A stretch of DNA of 64,000 nt from Corallococcus silvisoli (GCF_009909145.1 NZ_JAAAPJ010000006.1:186001-250000); one strand, 5' to 3'. Shown: positions 51,954-61,069, counted from the stretch's first letter. The notes: generated from the letters alone by a model not told the origin. Program-made: numbers and translations.

Positions 51954-53720
51954 ATGGGATTGAATCGGCCTGGAGTGAAGCTGTGGTGGATGGTGGCGCT
52001 GCTGGCGGCGCCGGTGGCGCAGGCCTTCACGGATGCGGACGCGGTGCGGGTGCTCACCTTCGCCCGCGCGCAGCTGTCCGACACCGCGGCGGAGATGCCG
52101 AGCGTGAACCGCTCGCCGAAGGCGTCGCTGTCCAACGGGACGTGGACGACGGTGGCCAACACGGACCGCGTCGCCTGGACCCAGGGCTTCTTCCCCGGGA
52201 GCATGTGGTACATGTTCCAGGTCGCGAACGAGCCCTACTGGCGCGACCGCGCGGACCTGTGGACGCGCCCCCTGGAGGTCCAGAAGACCAACAAGGAGAC
52301 GCACGACCTGGGCTTCAAGATGTACCTGAGCTACGGCAATGCCTGGCGGCTCACGGGCAACACCTACTACCGCGACGTGCTGCTCACCTCCGCCGCGTCG
52401 CTGGCCACCCGCTACAACAGCACGGTGGGCATCATCGATTGCTGTGATTGGAACTCGAGCTGGAACATCCCGCTCGTCACCGACACGATGATGGACATCG
52501 AGCTGCTGCTCTGGGGCGCCCAGAACGGCGGCCCGGCCCAGTGGCGCACCATGGCGGTGAACCACGCGCTGCGGACGCTCCAGGACGCGGTGCGCGCGGA
52601 CGGCAGCTCCTTCCACTATGTGGACTACAACAACAACGGCACCATCCGCTCGCGGGGCACCTTCCAGGGTTATTCCAACTCATCCACCTGGGCGCGCGGA
52701 CAGGCGTGGCTCGTCTATGGCTACACCATGGTGTACCGCTACACGAACGACGCTCGCTTCCTCGCGGCGGCGCGCAAGGTGACGGACTACTACCTGGCGC
52801 ACCTGCCCGCGGACCTGGTGCCCAACTGGGACTTCAACGCGCCCAGCCAGTTCAAGGACTCCTCCGCCGCGGCCGCCGTCGCGTCGGCCCTGCTGGAGCT
52901 GAGCGCCCTGGAGACGGACGCCACCCGCCGCACGCGCTACCGCACCGCCGCCCTGGGCATGCTCGACTCGCTGGCGTCGCCCGCGTACCTGGCGCAGGGC
53001 ACCAACAGCCCGGGCCTGCTGCTGCACGGCGTGGGCAACCTGCCCGCCAACCAGGAGATCAACGTCAGCCTCATCTACGGCGACTATTACTTCGTGGAGG
53101 CCCTGCTGCGCTTCAACCCGCGCCCCAACTACCCCTGGTACTCCAAGCTGAGCTTCGACCGGAGCCAGCACCTGCTGGGCACCAGCAACACCGGGACGCG
53201 CACCGTGGAGTTCGACCTCACCCCGCTGAGGGCCAACCTCAACGGAGGCATCGTGGGGTGGACGGACAGCTCCACGGAGGTGACGGGCTTCACCCGGCTG
53301 AACATGGCGCTGCGCATGAGCGAGGACGGCATCTTCCAGGTGCGCAATGGCTCGACCTATTCGTTCCTCCGCCGGGTGCCCTACGTGCCCAACCAGACGT
53401 ATCACTTCCGCATGAGCGTGGACCTCAACGCCAAGCGCTACACCGTCTGGGTGAAGCCCCCTGGCGCCGCGGAGGTGATGTTGATGGACCGCGCCGTGTT
53501 CCGCTCGGACGCGCCGGCCATCAACGACCTGGGCCGCGCCGCGGTCATCTCCACCGTGGAGGACAGCGACTTCCGCGTGAACAACCACCGCGTGTCCGCG
53601 CCCAAGCTGGACGGTGACGGCGTCGCGCTGGCGCCAGAGGAGCCCCTGCCGGAGTCCCTGTGGCGGGAGCTGGATGTCCCGGAGCCGTTCCAGGCGGTGC
53701 CCACTTCCTCCGAGCGCTGA
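51954..53720 (+). CDS. Secreted glycosyl hydrolase, GH88-like with C-terminal beta domain
   Basis: 588 residues from the ATG at 51954, ribosome site agggggga. The signal peptide ends near 'APVAQAFT'. Residues about 25-390 look like the (alpha/alpha)6 barrel of unsaturated glucuronyl hydrolases: 'WTQGFFPGSMWYMF', 'LGFKMYLSYGNAW', 'SWNIPLVTDTMMDIELLLW' (catalytic-type Asp), 'STWARGQAWLVYGYTMVYRY' and 'ANWD..'-type core. The remaining 190 residues form a beta-rich domain ('GTRTVEFDLTPLRANLNGGI'), LamG-like. Probably degrades uronic-acid oligosaccharides outside the cell. A strong hairpin follows. Confidence 0.87.
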   Translation: MGLNRPGVKLWWMVALLAAPVAQAFTDADAVRVLTFARAQLSDTAAEMPSVNRSPKASLSNGTWTTVANTDRVAWTQGFFPGSMWYMFQVANEPYWRDRADLWTRPLEVQKTNKETHDLGFKMYLSYGNAWRLTGNTYYRDVLLTSAASLATRYNSTVGIIDCCDWNSSWNIPLVTDTMMDIELLLWGAQNGGPAQWRTMAVNHALRTLQDAVRADGSSFHYVDYNNNGTIRSRGTFQGYSNSSTWARGQAWLVYGYTMVYRYTNDARFLAAARKVTDYYLAHLPADLVPNWDFNAPSQFKDSSAAAAVASALLELSALETDATRRTRYRTAALGMLDSLASPAYLAQGTNSPGLLLHGVGNLPANQEINVSLIYGDYYFVEALLRFNPRPNYPWYSKLSFDRSQHLLGTSNTGTRTVEFDLTPLRANLNGGIVGWTDSSTEVTGFTRLNMALRMSEDGIFQVRNGSTYSFLRRVPYVPNQTYHFRMSVDLNAKRYTVWVKPPGAAEVMLMDRAVFRSDAPAINDLGRAAVISTVEDSDFRVNNHRVSAPKLDGDGVALAPEEPLPESLWRELDVPEPFQAVPTSSER

Positions 53721-53732
53721 CCGGAGGGTGTG

Positions 53733-53762
53733 GGGGGCTTCGGGAACCTTCCCGGAGCCCCC
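53733..53762. terminator. Bidirectional terminator hairpin
   Basis: Arms 53733-53746 and 53749-53762 pair over 14 positions (one G-T wobble), in practice with a small loop. It lies between the convergent GH88-like gene and the Cys-rich lipoprotein gene. No clear T-run. Confidence 0.6.
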
Positions 53763-53810
53763 GCCCGCATCCCGGTTCCATCCTTCACACACACGAAGGG
53801 GTGACAGGTC

Positions 53811-54233
53811 TCACTTGGGCTTGGGCTCGCAGGAGTTGAACTGGCAGGTTTGCGTATTGTCGCAGACGACCGGGGCACTTCCCCCGGCGCCACCGCCCTC
53901 CACGCAGCACGTTGAGCCCTGTGGGTAACAGCCGTCAATGCCGGTGCCGCAGTGGATGCACATCAAGCCAGGCTCGCAAATGACCGGACCTTTTCCTCCC
54001 GCGCCCGTCCCCGCGGCGCAGCACACCGAGCCCTTGGGTTGACAGGAGAACTCCGCACCACAGCTCAGGCACATCTCGTTGGCCTGACACGTCTTCCCAC
54101 CGCACTCCACGATACCGCCATCCGAGTCGAGTCCTCCGCCGACGCCGCCGGTGCACTGATCGAAACAGCCCGCGAGCGAGAACACAGCAGCTCCCAACGA
54201 TACCCACAGGTACCGTCGCATCCGCGTCTTCAT
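53811..54233 (-). CDS. Cysteine-rich lipoprotein with tandem repeats
   Basis: 140 residues from the ATG at 54233. Lipoprotein signal with lipobox 'SLAGC'. The mature part has 18 or so Cys residues in a tandem duplication: 'CLSCGAEFSCQPKGSVCC' followed by 'GTGAGGKGPVICEPG', then 'CIHCGTGIDGCYPQGSTCC' followed by 'GGGAGGSAPVVCDNT'. Such repeats probably fold as small disulfide-bonded modules on the cell surface. No family named. Myxobacteria carry many of these 'xxC..G..C' lipoproteins; function unknown. Confidence 0.8.
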   Translation of the reverse strand: MKTRMRRYLWVSLGAAVFSLAGCFDQCTGGVGGGLDSDGGIVECGGKTCQANEMCLSCGAEFSCQPKGSVCCAAGTGAGGKGPVICEPGLMCIHCGTGIDGCYPQGSTCCVEGGGAGGSAPVVCDNTQTCQFNSCEPKPK

Positions 54234-54590
54234 GGTTCCCCCCTCTTGACCGCGCCAATGCCGCGGTTCGCACTGAGCCCCCAACGCCTTGGGTTCCACG
54301 AGCGCGGGTGTGACTCATATTGAGAACGTCGCGTGCAGAACGTCATATCGGTGCGTCTGAACCAGTCGCGGCTTCACGACTTCAACAAGGCGGACAAGGG
54401 CAAGCCATTACCACCGACAGGCCCGGCATCACGTGGGAGCACGGACGCCCCCTGCGCGGTGACGACGCTCGAGGGCCGGGCCACCGTCCTCAGCGCCATT
54501 CGCCTCTCCCTGCGCGCCGTTCCCCCCGCCCGCCGGACCGTTCGGCCGCGCGGGCTCCGCTTCCTCCGTGGCGGCTGCGAAGGTGCCCCC
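54234..54590. other. Intergenic region with short direct repeats
   Basis: A 357-base divergent gap between the Cys-rich lipoprotein and the hydrolase gene. Its left half is locally less GC-rich and contains agaacgtc twice (54323-54330 and 54337-54344) near cat-at words, likely promoter and regulator sites. A plus-strand frame from 54333 runs into the hydrolase but lacks a ribosome site; I see no separate gene. Confidence 0.4.
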
Positions 54591-55748
54591 ATGGCTCAAT
54601 CCCTCACGGTGCCTGACACACGGCCCTCCCTGGCTTCCTCGGCGAAGGACGCGCCAGGGTGGCGGGCCCGGCTCGCGTTCGCCGGAGGGCTCGTCCTGGC
54701 TCCCGTGGCGCTGGGCCTGTGGGCGCTCGCCGTCTGGGTCGGGGCTTCGGTGTCGGGGTGGGGGTACGTCGCGGGCCTGCTGCTCCTGTCCGCGGGGCTC
54801 CTGTCCCGTTCGCGGCGGTGGCTGGGCCGGGCCGGCCTCGCGCTGTTGCTCCTCGTCGGCTCGACGCGGCTCGTGCTCGCGCGCGGGACCCACCTGGACA
54901 CGCTCCACCTGCCGGCGGGAAGCCACCGCTGGGTGAATCGGCTCGTCGACGAGCGGGATGGGACGTTGCTCGCGGCGCATGTGCTGCTGCTCACCCGGCG
55001 TCTGCCCCGCTCCGACGCACGCGAGTTCGTCCACGCGCTGGAGGCCACCTTCGAACGGATGGGCGCCGCCGAGGGACTGGTCGCCACCCCGGCCATCGCG
55101 ACCTACCTGGGGCTCCAGTCCCCCGAGTCCTTCGATGCGCTGGTGGTCTCTCCAGAGGGCCAGGAAGGGACAGACACGGCCGTGGTCTTCCTTCACGGCT
55201 TCGCCGGAAACTTCGCGGTGTATTGCTGGCAGATGGCCCAGGCGGTGCGGAGCATCTCCGCGCTCACCGTCTGCCCTTCCGTGGGGCCCGCCGGAGACTG
55301 GTGGGCGCCGCAGGGCGCGCGCACCCTCGAAGCCACCTACGCATGGCTGGCGGCGCGGGGCATCCGCCGCGTCTACCTGGGTGGGCTCTCCAACGGGGCC
55401 GTGGGCGCCACGCTGCTCGTCCATCGCGTGGCACCAGCGGGGCTCGAACTGCTCGGACTCATCCTCGTGGCCGGCGCGGAGACGGCGGCGCCCGCACCCG
55501 GCGTCCCCACGCTGATGGTGCAGGGGCGGACGGATACGATGATGCCCACGGCCTCCATGCGGGCCTTCTCCCGCCGCCTGGGCGGCGGCGCGACCTACGT
55601 GGAGACAGAAGGCGGCCACTTCGCCTTCCTCGACCACGCGGAGGAGTGCAGGAGCGCCATCTCCACCTGGCTCCTCCAGCGGGAGCGCGCGGCGCGGCCC
55701 CCGCTCCAACCCCAGGACGCGACACCGCGGCGGCGCGACGCGCGATGA
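54591..55748 (+). CDS. Membrane-anchored alpha/beta hydrolase
   Basis: 385 residues from the ATG at 54591. Three hydrophobic segments occupy residues 25-105 ('LVLAPVALGLWALAVWVGA', 'VAGLLLLSAGLL', 'LALLLLVGSTRLVLA'). The alpha/beta hydrolase domain follows: 'VVFLHGFAGNFAVY' (oxyanion loop), nucleophile elbow 'GGLSNGAVGA', Asp in 'VQGRTDTMMP' and His in 'TEGGHFAFLDHAE'. Predicted esterase or lipase-like enzyme at the membrane. The stop codon lies within a direct repeat that recurs 75 bases downstream. Confidence 0.83.
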   Translation: MAQSLTVPDTRPSLASSAKDAPGWRARLAFAGGLVLAPVALGLWALAVWVGASVSGWGYVAGLLLLSAGLLSRSRRWLGRAGLALLLLVGSTRLVLARGTHLDTLHLPAGSHRWVNRLVDERDGTLLAAHVLLLTRRLPRSDAREFVHALEATFERMGAAEGLVATPAIATYLGLQSPESFDALVVSPEGQEGTDTAVVFLHGFAGNFAVYCWQMAQAVRSISALTVCPSVGPAGDWWAPQGARTLEATYAWLAARGIRRVYLGGLSNGAVGATLLVHRVAPAGLELLGLILVAGAETAAPAPGVPTLMVQGRTDTMMPTASMRAFSRRLGGGATYVETEGGHFAFLDHAEECRSAISTWLLQRERAARPPLQPQDATPRRRDAR

Positions 55749-55843
55749 GCCTGAGCCGAGCGCCGCCCACTCCCCGAGCACTACCGTCGGGGTGGGAAAA
55801 CGGCGAGGCGCGACGCGCGATGAGCCGAGCGCCGCCCACTCCC
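55732..55843 (+). repeat. Pair of direct repeats around the hydrolase stop codon
   Basis: ggcgcgacgcgcgatgagcc at 55732 recurs at 55807, each continuing into gagcgccgcccactccc. The first copy has a 6-base duplication (ctgagc) absent from the second. Between them ccccga (55772-55777) and tcgggg (55787-55792) form a hairpin followed by tgggaaaa. The first copy includes the C-terminal codons and stop of the hydrolase. Confidence 0.6.
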
Positions 55844-55924
55844 TTGCCGAGGTCATCCCTCGCCGTGCTTCACCCCCCCGCGCGGCCACGCTCCAGGCGC
55901 GCACCGCACGCGGGGCCTCACCGC

Positions 55925-57184
55925 TCACAGCTCGTGCTGGATGAGCCAGAACACCGCGGTGCGGTGCGAGCGCGGGAAGTACACGAGGTAGAGGTTGTGG
56001 AAGTCATGCGCGCCCGGGGCCACCACCGGGTTGTCGTAGAGGTGCGCCACCACCGGGACCTCCGTGCCGTCGCCCAGCTCCGCGGGGAGCACCGTGCCCA
56101 GCTCCGGGAAGGCGTACGCGATGCGGCTCGCGAAGTCCGCGTACGTCAGGTCCGCCAGCCGCTGGAACTGCACGCGCCGGTTCGAGGACAGCTCCGGCAG
56201 CGCCGCGAAGGCGCCCTCCACCACCCAGTCCAGCTGCGTGGGCTGCGTGTCCGCGATGGACGGCACGTTGAACGTCCACAGGAACTCATCGCAGAAGTTG
56301 TCGCCCGCCTTGCAGCGGGTGTGGCCCGCGGTCCGAGCCTCGTTGATGGCGTCGTTGTCCTCCAGCGCCGTGAGGGGCAGCGGGCCCGCGCCGTAGTAGC
56401 GCTGGTAGAAGTCCTTGCACACGGGCCACATCCGCGACGTGAAGGCCGCCTCTCCGTCCGCGCACCACGCCTTCTGGCCCGAGGGCCGCTGGCACTGCTC
56501 CACCCAGGCCGCGTGCGCGTCCTGCGCGTCCGTGCACTGGGGCAGCGCCTGCGCGGGCGTCAGGTGCTGCGTCTCCACCACGCTCTCGTCACACACCTCG
56601 ATGCGCGTGGCCACGTCCAGGTCACACGCCGTGAACAGGTCCTCCGGCGCGCAGGCGCCGTTGAGGCAGCCCAGGTACAGGCGGAACTGCTTGCCCGCGC
56701 CCGTGCCCGTGCTCACCACCGCCAGGTACTCGCCGCCCTGGGCCAGGGTCAGGCTGTTCACCTTGGACAGCTCGCCATAGCCCGCGTCGTCGTCCTGCGC
56801 GCGCACCGTGGTGCCGTAGCTGCCGCTGGCGTCCTTCGGGCCGTAGATGAACAGGCCCGTGTCCAGGTACATGCTGCTGCCCAGGTGCGTCACCTCCAGG
56901 CGCACCTGCGCGCCCGCGGCCACCTTGAAGTTGAAGGACAGGTACTGCGGGTTGGCCGTGAAGCGCGTCTGCACCGAATCGTTCAGCCCCACCGGGCCCA
57001 GGAACGCCGTGCTGTCCACGATGTTGCCGCTCGCGGGCGCGGGCGGCGGGTACAGCACGGACCGCGTGCTCGTGCCCACCTCCGCCGGAGCTTCGGGGGA
57101 CTTCATGGGCTCCTGCGAGGGACCGCACGCCACCACCAGCAGCGACGGCACCAGCCACGACAGCCGATTCCATGCGAGACGCAT
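55925..57184 (-). CDS. Large lipoprotein of unknown function
   Basis: 419 residues from the ATG at 57184, ribosome site aaggaa. Lipobox 'LLVVAC' (Cys20). The first 170 residues of the mature part form a beta-rich domain ('QVRLEVTHLGSSMYLDTGLF', 'GGEYLAVVSTGTGAG') similar to secreted pre-peptidase-like modules. The rest has several Cys ('CDLDV', 'CTDAQDAHAAWVEQCQ', 'KAGDNFCDEF') and a final segment 'RSHRTAVFWLIQHEL'. No enzyme motif recognised. Surface-exposed; function unknown. Confidence 0.75.
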   Translation of the reverse strand: MRLAWNRLSWLVPSLLVVACGPSQEPMKSPEAPAEVGTSTRSVLYPPPAPASGNIVDSTAFLGPVGLNDSVQTRFTANPQYLSFNFKVAAGAQVRLEVTHLGSSMYLDTGLFIYGPKDASGSYGTTVRAQDDDAGYGELSKVNSLTLAQGGEYLAVVSTGTGAGKQFRLYLGCLNGACAPEDLFTACDLDVATRIEVCDESVVETQHLTPAQALPQCTDAQDAHAAWVEQCQRPSGQKAWCADGEAAFTSRMWPVCKDFYQRYYGAGPLPLTALEDNDAINEARTAGHTRCKAGDNFCDEFLWTFNVPSIADTQPTQLDWVVEGAFAALPELSSNRRVQFQRLADLTYADFASRIAYAFPELGTVLPAELGDGTEVPVVAHLYDNPVVAPGAHDFHNLYLVYFPRSHRTAVFWLIQHEL

Positions 57185-57321
57185 GCGACACTTCCTTGAT
57201 TTTGGGGGAATACCTGGGTGGGACACCGCTGCGTGTTTCACACCCGGTGGTAGGCGTTCAAGTCACAACCGGCTCACGGGGCGAGAGGGAGCCCCGGAGC
57301 CGGCGGTGTCCGGCGCTTGCG

Positions 57322-58884
57322 TCAGGGCGCGGCGGGAAACAGGTAGCGCAGCAGGTCACCGAAGCGCGCGGACCACGCGGCCTCGTTGTGCTGGCCTCCC
57401 TGCACCACCGTGAACTTGAGGTCGCCGTCCAGCACCCACCCCTTGGCCACCAGCGCGTCGCGCAGCGCCTGGGCGTCCTCCACGGTCTCCGCCTGACTGC
57501 CGGAGCCTTCGTTCGTGCCGATGTCCTCCCAGATGCGCAGCGCGGGCTTCGCGCCCAGCGCGTCCACCTCCGCGAGGATCTCCCGGTCCGCCCACCACAC
57601 CGACGGCGACACCACGCCCAGGCGGCTGAAGACGTCCGGGTGCTTGAGGCCCAGGGACATGGACACCAGTCCGCCCAGGGACGAGCCCGCGAGCCCCGTG
57701 GACTCGGCGCCCGGCTTCGTCCGGAACTCCGCGTCGATGCGGGGCTTCAGCTCCTGGATGAGGAACCGGCCATAGACGTCCGCGCGGCCCGCGTCCGGGT
57801 AGCCCTCCGCCGCGTCGGGCACGGGCGTGTACTCCGCGATGCGGTCCTGGGTGTTGTAGACGCCCACGATGATGAGCGGCTCCACCGCGCCGGCCTGCAC
57901 CAGCGCCTGCGCCGTCTCATCCACGTTCCACTCGCCGGCGTACGCGGTGCGCACGTCCATCAGGTTCTGCCCGTCGTGCATGTAGAGCACGGGGTAGCGG
58001 CGGGCGGTGTCCGCTTCATAGCCGGGCGGCAGCCAGATGATGACGTCGCGCGGACGCAGCGTCGGGTCGGTGGGCGTCACGCCGCGCAGGTAGCGCACGT
58101 CGCCCGTGAGCGACGGGGGCGGGGGCGGTGGGGGCGGGGTGAGGTCCGCCCAGCCGCCCACCTCCACGGGGACGCGCTCGAAGCCGCCGCCCGTGGTGAA
58201 CGCGTGGTTGGCGACCTCCGCGCCCGTGTCGCTCTTCTCCACTGTCTCCCACGAACCGCGCGTCACCTTGAACTCCAGGGCCGTATCCACCGGGAAGGTG
58301 ACGGCGCCAGCGTATGCGTTGCCCACGGCCTTGAAGAGCTTTACCTCCGCGCCGTTCCAGTTCCCCAGCTGGGGCTGGTTCCCGGACAGCCAGACCTCCC
58401 CATCCCAGGGCGTGATGTCCGGCACCCGGACGATGAACACGGTCTTCGCGCCTGTCTCCCCCGCCCCCGGGCCGAAGCGCTCCACCGTCAGCGCGACATT
58501 CTCCTCGTCCTCGTGGACCGTGAGGGTGCGCTCCGCCTCCGGTGCACCTCCGGCGTCGAGCGCCACCTGCGCCGAGGGCGCGGTCATCCGCACCGCGTAG
58601 GTGAAGGCGGTGTTCTTGGGCAGGCGCGCCTTCAGGCTGAACACGCGGCCGCCCTGGTAGACCAGCTCCAGGCCCCGCCCGTCGGGTCCGCCGAACGTGG
58701 CGCTGGGGCCGGTGAGGAAGAGCTCCGCGTTGGCGGGCGTCTCCGGCGGCACCGTCAGGTCGAACTGCACGTCGGAGTAGACCCGCTCGACCGGGGGCGT
58801 GGAGTCATCCGGGTGACAGGCCCAGAGGGCCGTCAGCGCCAGGACGAGCAGCAGGGTGGGCCGCGGGGAGCGGGAAGACGCCAT
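57322..58884 (-). CDS. Lipoprotein esterase with CBM20-like domain
   Basis: 520 residues. Lipobox 'LTALWAC' near residue 23. Two beta domains precede the enzyme; the second (about 145-240) has 'VWLSGNQPQLGNWNGAEVKL', the hallmark of CBM20-type starch-binding modules. After a poly-Pro linker ('TPPPPPPPPSL') comes an esterase D/ferulic-esterase-like alpha/beta hydrolase: 'YPVLYMHDGQNL', nucleophile 'GLAGSSLGGLVSM', Asp region 'IWEDIGTNEG' and His in 'VVQGGQHNEAAW'. Probably removes acyl groups from a polysaccharide or glycoconjugate outside the cell. Confidence 0.87.
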   Translation of the reverse strand: MASSRSPRPTLLLVLALTALWACHPDDSTPPVERVYSDVQFDLTVPPETPANAELFLTGPSATFGGPDGRGLELVYQGGRVFSLKARLPKNTAFTYAVRMTAPSAQVALDAGGAPEAERTLTVHEDEENVALTVERFGPGAGETGAKTVFIVRVPDITPWDGEVWLSGNQPQLGNWNGAEVKLFKAVGNAYAGAVTFPVDTALEFKVTRGSWETVEKSDTGAEVANHAFTTGGGFERVPVEVGGWADLTPPPPPPPPSLTGDVRYLRGVTPTDPTLRPRDVIIWLPPGYEADTARRYPVLYMHDGQNLMDVRTAYAGEWNVDETAQALVQAGAVEPLIIVGVYNTQDRIAEYTPVPDAAEGYPDAGRADVYGRFLIQELKPRIDAEFRTKPGAESTGLAGSSLGGLVSMSLGLKHPDVFSRLGVVSPSVWWADREILAEVDALGAKPALRIWEDIGTNEGSGSQAETVEDAQALRDALVAKGWVLDGDLKFTVVQGGQHNEAAWSARFGDLLRYLFPAAP

Positions 58885-59111
58885 GGATGCGCAAGCCTCC
58901 GGTGGCGGGGGGAGGGAGGGGAACCCCCACGCGAAGTCACACCGTACCAGCGCGGTCGGACACCGTCAGGGCAGGTCCCGGTGTCCAAGGCCAGCGCACC
59001 GGGGGGAGCCCCCCTTGGCAGGTGGTGGACAGTGCCTACCTTGCGCCGCGCACGGGGGAAGACGCCGGGCCGCATACTCCCGGGCCCCCCGAAGCCAAGG
59101 AGTCACATCTC

Positions 59112-59315
59112 ATGAAGAAGCTGACGCTGCTGGCCATGACGCTGGGCGCCCTGTCGGTGGGCGTGGGCTGCCACCGCAACACCCGCGAGTCCGCCAAGGA
59201 CGACATGGAGGAGGCCGGCGACAAGGCGAAGGACACCGCCGAGGACGCCGCCGACAAGGCGGGCGACGCGGTGGAGAAGGCCGGCGACAAGATCGAGGAC
59301 GCGACCGACAAGTAG
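59112..59315 (+). CDS. Small lipoprotein with Lys/Asp/Ala-rich helical repeats
   Basis: 67 residues from the ATG at 59112, with aaggag 10 bases upstream. Lipobox 'GVGC' near residue 20. The mature part repeats 'DKAKDTAEDAADKAGDAVEK' in an 11-residue-like pattern, as in late-embryogenesis or YtxH-like amphipathic proteins. Likely a periplasmic or outer-membrane stress-related helix. A strong terminator follows at 59346-59394. Confidence 0.75.
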   Translation: MKKLTLLAMTLGALSVGVGCHRNTRESAKDDMEEAGDKAKDTAEDAADKAGDAVEKAGDKIEDATDK

Positions 59316-59345
59316 TCCCGCGCGCGACCGCGCGGAAGAAACGCC

Positions 59346-59394
59346 AACACCCTGGACACCGGACACCCGCGCGGGGGCCGGCCTCCAGGGTGTT
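59346..59394. terminator. Terminator hairpin between convergent genes
   Basis: aacaccctgga and tccagggtgtt are perfect 11-bp arms around a 27-nt GC-rich loop, 30 bases after the small lipoprotein stop and 35 bases beyond the stop of the convergent gene. Bidirectional termination is likely. Confidence 0.7.
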
Positions 59395-59428
59395 GTCGTC
59401 AGCGGAGTCCCCGCGCGTCAGTCGCGGA

Positions 59429-60853
59429 CTACGGGTTGACGGGGATGTACCACTGCCAGAAGAAGCTCTTGATGGTCTGCCGCAGGCTCTGCTCGTGATT
59501 GAAGTCGATGGTGCTGCCGAAGTCCCAGGTAGCGACCTCCTTGTAGGGGTCGGCCATGCAGGACGCGGTGGCGTGGATGGCCAGGGAGTGGCCGTTGTTC
59601 ACGCTGGCGGTCGCGCTCTCCCACCGGCCCACCGCGCGGGTGTAGCCGTGGGACTCGACGCGGCCGGTGCTGCCATAGCCATACACGGTGCGGGTGGCGA
59701 TGTTGTCGAAGCTGCCGCCCTGGGTGACGGTGTGGTTGAGCTGGTAGACGCCATCCACGGAGTAGCGGCCCGTCTCCTCCGCGATGGCGCGGTTGCCGGG
59801 GCGGTTGTCACCGTTGATGTACGTCCGGCCCGTGATGCGGCCCTGGTGGTCGAAGCGGGCCTGGCAGGGCGAGGTGCAGGTTCCGTAGACGGGCTGGACG
59901 ATGTGGAGGCTCGTCATGGAGCCGTCCGGGTTGATCACCGTCACCCACTTGTCGATGGTGTAGAGCAGCTGCGAGCAGCTGAGCCGCAGCGTCAGGTTGC
60001 TGTTGCCATCCGCCGAGCCGGAGATCTCGTGCACGCTGGAGAGGAACTTGCCCTGGGCATAGGAGGTCATCCAGTGCTTGGCGCCCTCGCCGTTCCAGCC
60101 AGAGCGGCTGCTCAGGTGCGCGGAGCCGTAGAGGGAGTAGCCGCCGCCGGCGGGGCTGCGGCCCTTCACCATCTGCCACGAGCAATTGCAGGGACCCGCG
60201 GTGGGCTTCAGCAGCGCCAGCTGGTGGGCGTACACCAGCACCTCGCCGCGCAGCTCGGGGAAGGCTTCGGAGACCTGCCCGACCAGGTCGAACTTGGCGT
60301 CCCCGGTCTTCTCACGCACGAGCTTGATGGCGTCGTCCAGGTCCTCGCTCAGGCGCACCACGCCCTCGCTGGCCGCGGTCCCCATGGTCGCCACCAGCCC
60401 GCACTTGTCATCGGACTCGCAGTCCAGGGTGAGGTCGTAGGGCCGGGTGCTCACCGCCTGGCCCTTCGCGTCCTGCAGGACCAGCTTGCGCGACCAGCCC
60501 GTCTCCCACGGATCCTTCACCGCGCCGAACAGCTTGACCTCCGACTCCTTGCCCGGCTGCGGCTTGACGTCAACGCTCTCGCCGGCGCCGTCCTTGCCGT
60601 CCAGGGACACCAGCCGCAGGCCCTGCTCCGGGCTCGCGTCCTCCGACCACAGGATGCGCGCCGTCAACGCACCGTCTTCAATGTTCACGTCGACGATGGT
60701 CGCCGCGGGAGCCTGGAAGGGGCCCTCCGACTTGGTCGCCGCGTGCGCGGGTGCGGAGGCGATGAGGCCTCCGAGCGCCAGGGAGGTCAGGGACAGCGAA
60801 CGCAACAGGGACGGAACGAGGCCACGAAGGCCTCGCACGGAGCTGTGGGACAT
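59429..60853 (-). CDS. Secreted hypothetical protein (474 aa)
   Basis: 474 residues from the ATG at 60853, preceded by acaaggaatc. A classical signal peptide ends 'SAPAHAA'. The first 180 residues include 'DLTLDCESDDKCG', and 'LSEDLDDAIKLVREKTGD'. The C-terminal 280 residues contain paired Cys ('GPCNCSW', 'GTCTSPCQ', 'ATASCMADP') and many Gly/Ser/Thr beta-strand stretches. No enzyme or binding motif recognised. Exported; role unknown. Confidence 0.75.
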   Translation of the reverse strand: MSHSSVRGLRGLVPSLLRSLSLTSLALGGLIASAPAHAATKSEGPFQAPAATIVDVNIEDGALTARILWSEDASPEQGLRLVSLDGKDGAGESVDVKPQPGKESEVKLFGAVKDPWETGWSRKLVLQDAKGQAVSTRPYDLTLDCESDDKCGLVATMGTAASEGVVRLSEDLDDAIKLVREKTGDAKFDLVGQVSEAFPELRGEVLVYAHQLALLKPTAGPCNCSWQMVKGRSPAGGGYSLYGSAHLSSRSGWNGEGAKHWMTSYAQGKFLSSVHEISGSADGNSNLTLRLSCSQLLYTIDKWVTVINPDGSMTSLHIVQPVYGTCTSPCQARFDHQGRITGRTYINGDNRPGNRAIAEETGRYSVDGVYQLNHTVTQGGSFDNIATRTVYGYGSTGRVESHGYTRAVGRWESATASVNNGHSLAIHATASCMADPYKEVATWDFGSTIDFNHEQSLRQTIKSFFWQWYIPVNP

Positions 60854-61037
60854 GGGGTGATTCCTTGTGAGGTGAAGATGCGTGGGCTGACAGGCTTTGT
60901 CCGCCCACGTCAGGAATGCAGAGCAGCTTCCGTGCCAGTCATTGCCTTGGGGTGAGGAATAGGAAGGCTTTGCCAGTGATTTCAATCTATGCGGGCATCA
61001 CTGCGATGACATGGTTTGAGCTGTGAATGTGTCCCAT

Positions 61038-61069
61038 CGCGCTACGAAAACCGGTGGGGTTGTAGCGCG
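61038..61069. promoter_or_regulatory. Inverted repeat upstream of ureD
   Basis: cgcgctac and gtagcgcg are perfect 8-bp arms; the 16-nt interior contains a second pairing aacc/ggtt. It lies 62 bases upstream of the ureD start and 185 bases upstream of the secreted-protein gene. It may be an operator (for example a nickel or nitrogen regulator) or an RNA leader hairpin of the urease transcript. Confidence 0.45.

Noticed and set aside
54659..57199. 846-codon plus-strand open frame
   Set aside because: Arg/Gly-rich shadow crossing the hydrolase gene in another frame and the antisense of a lipoprotein gene.
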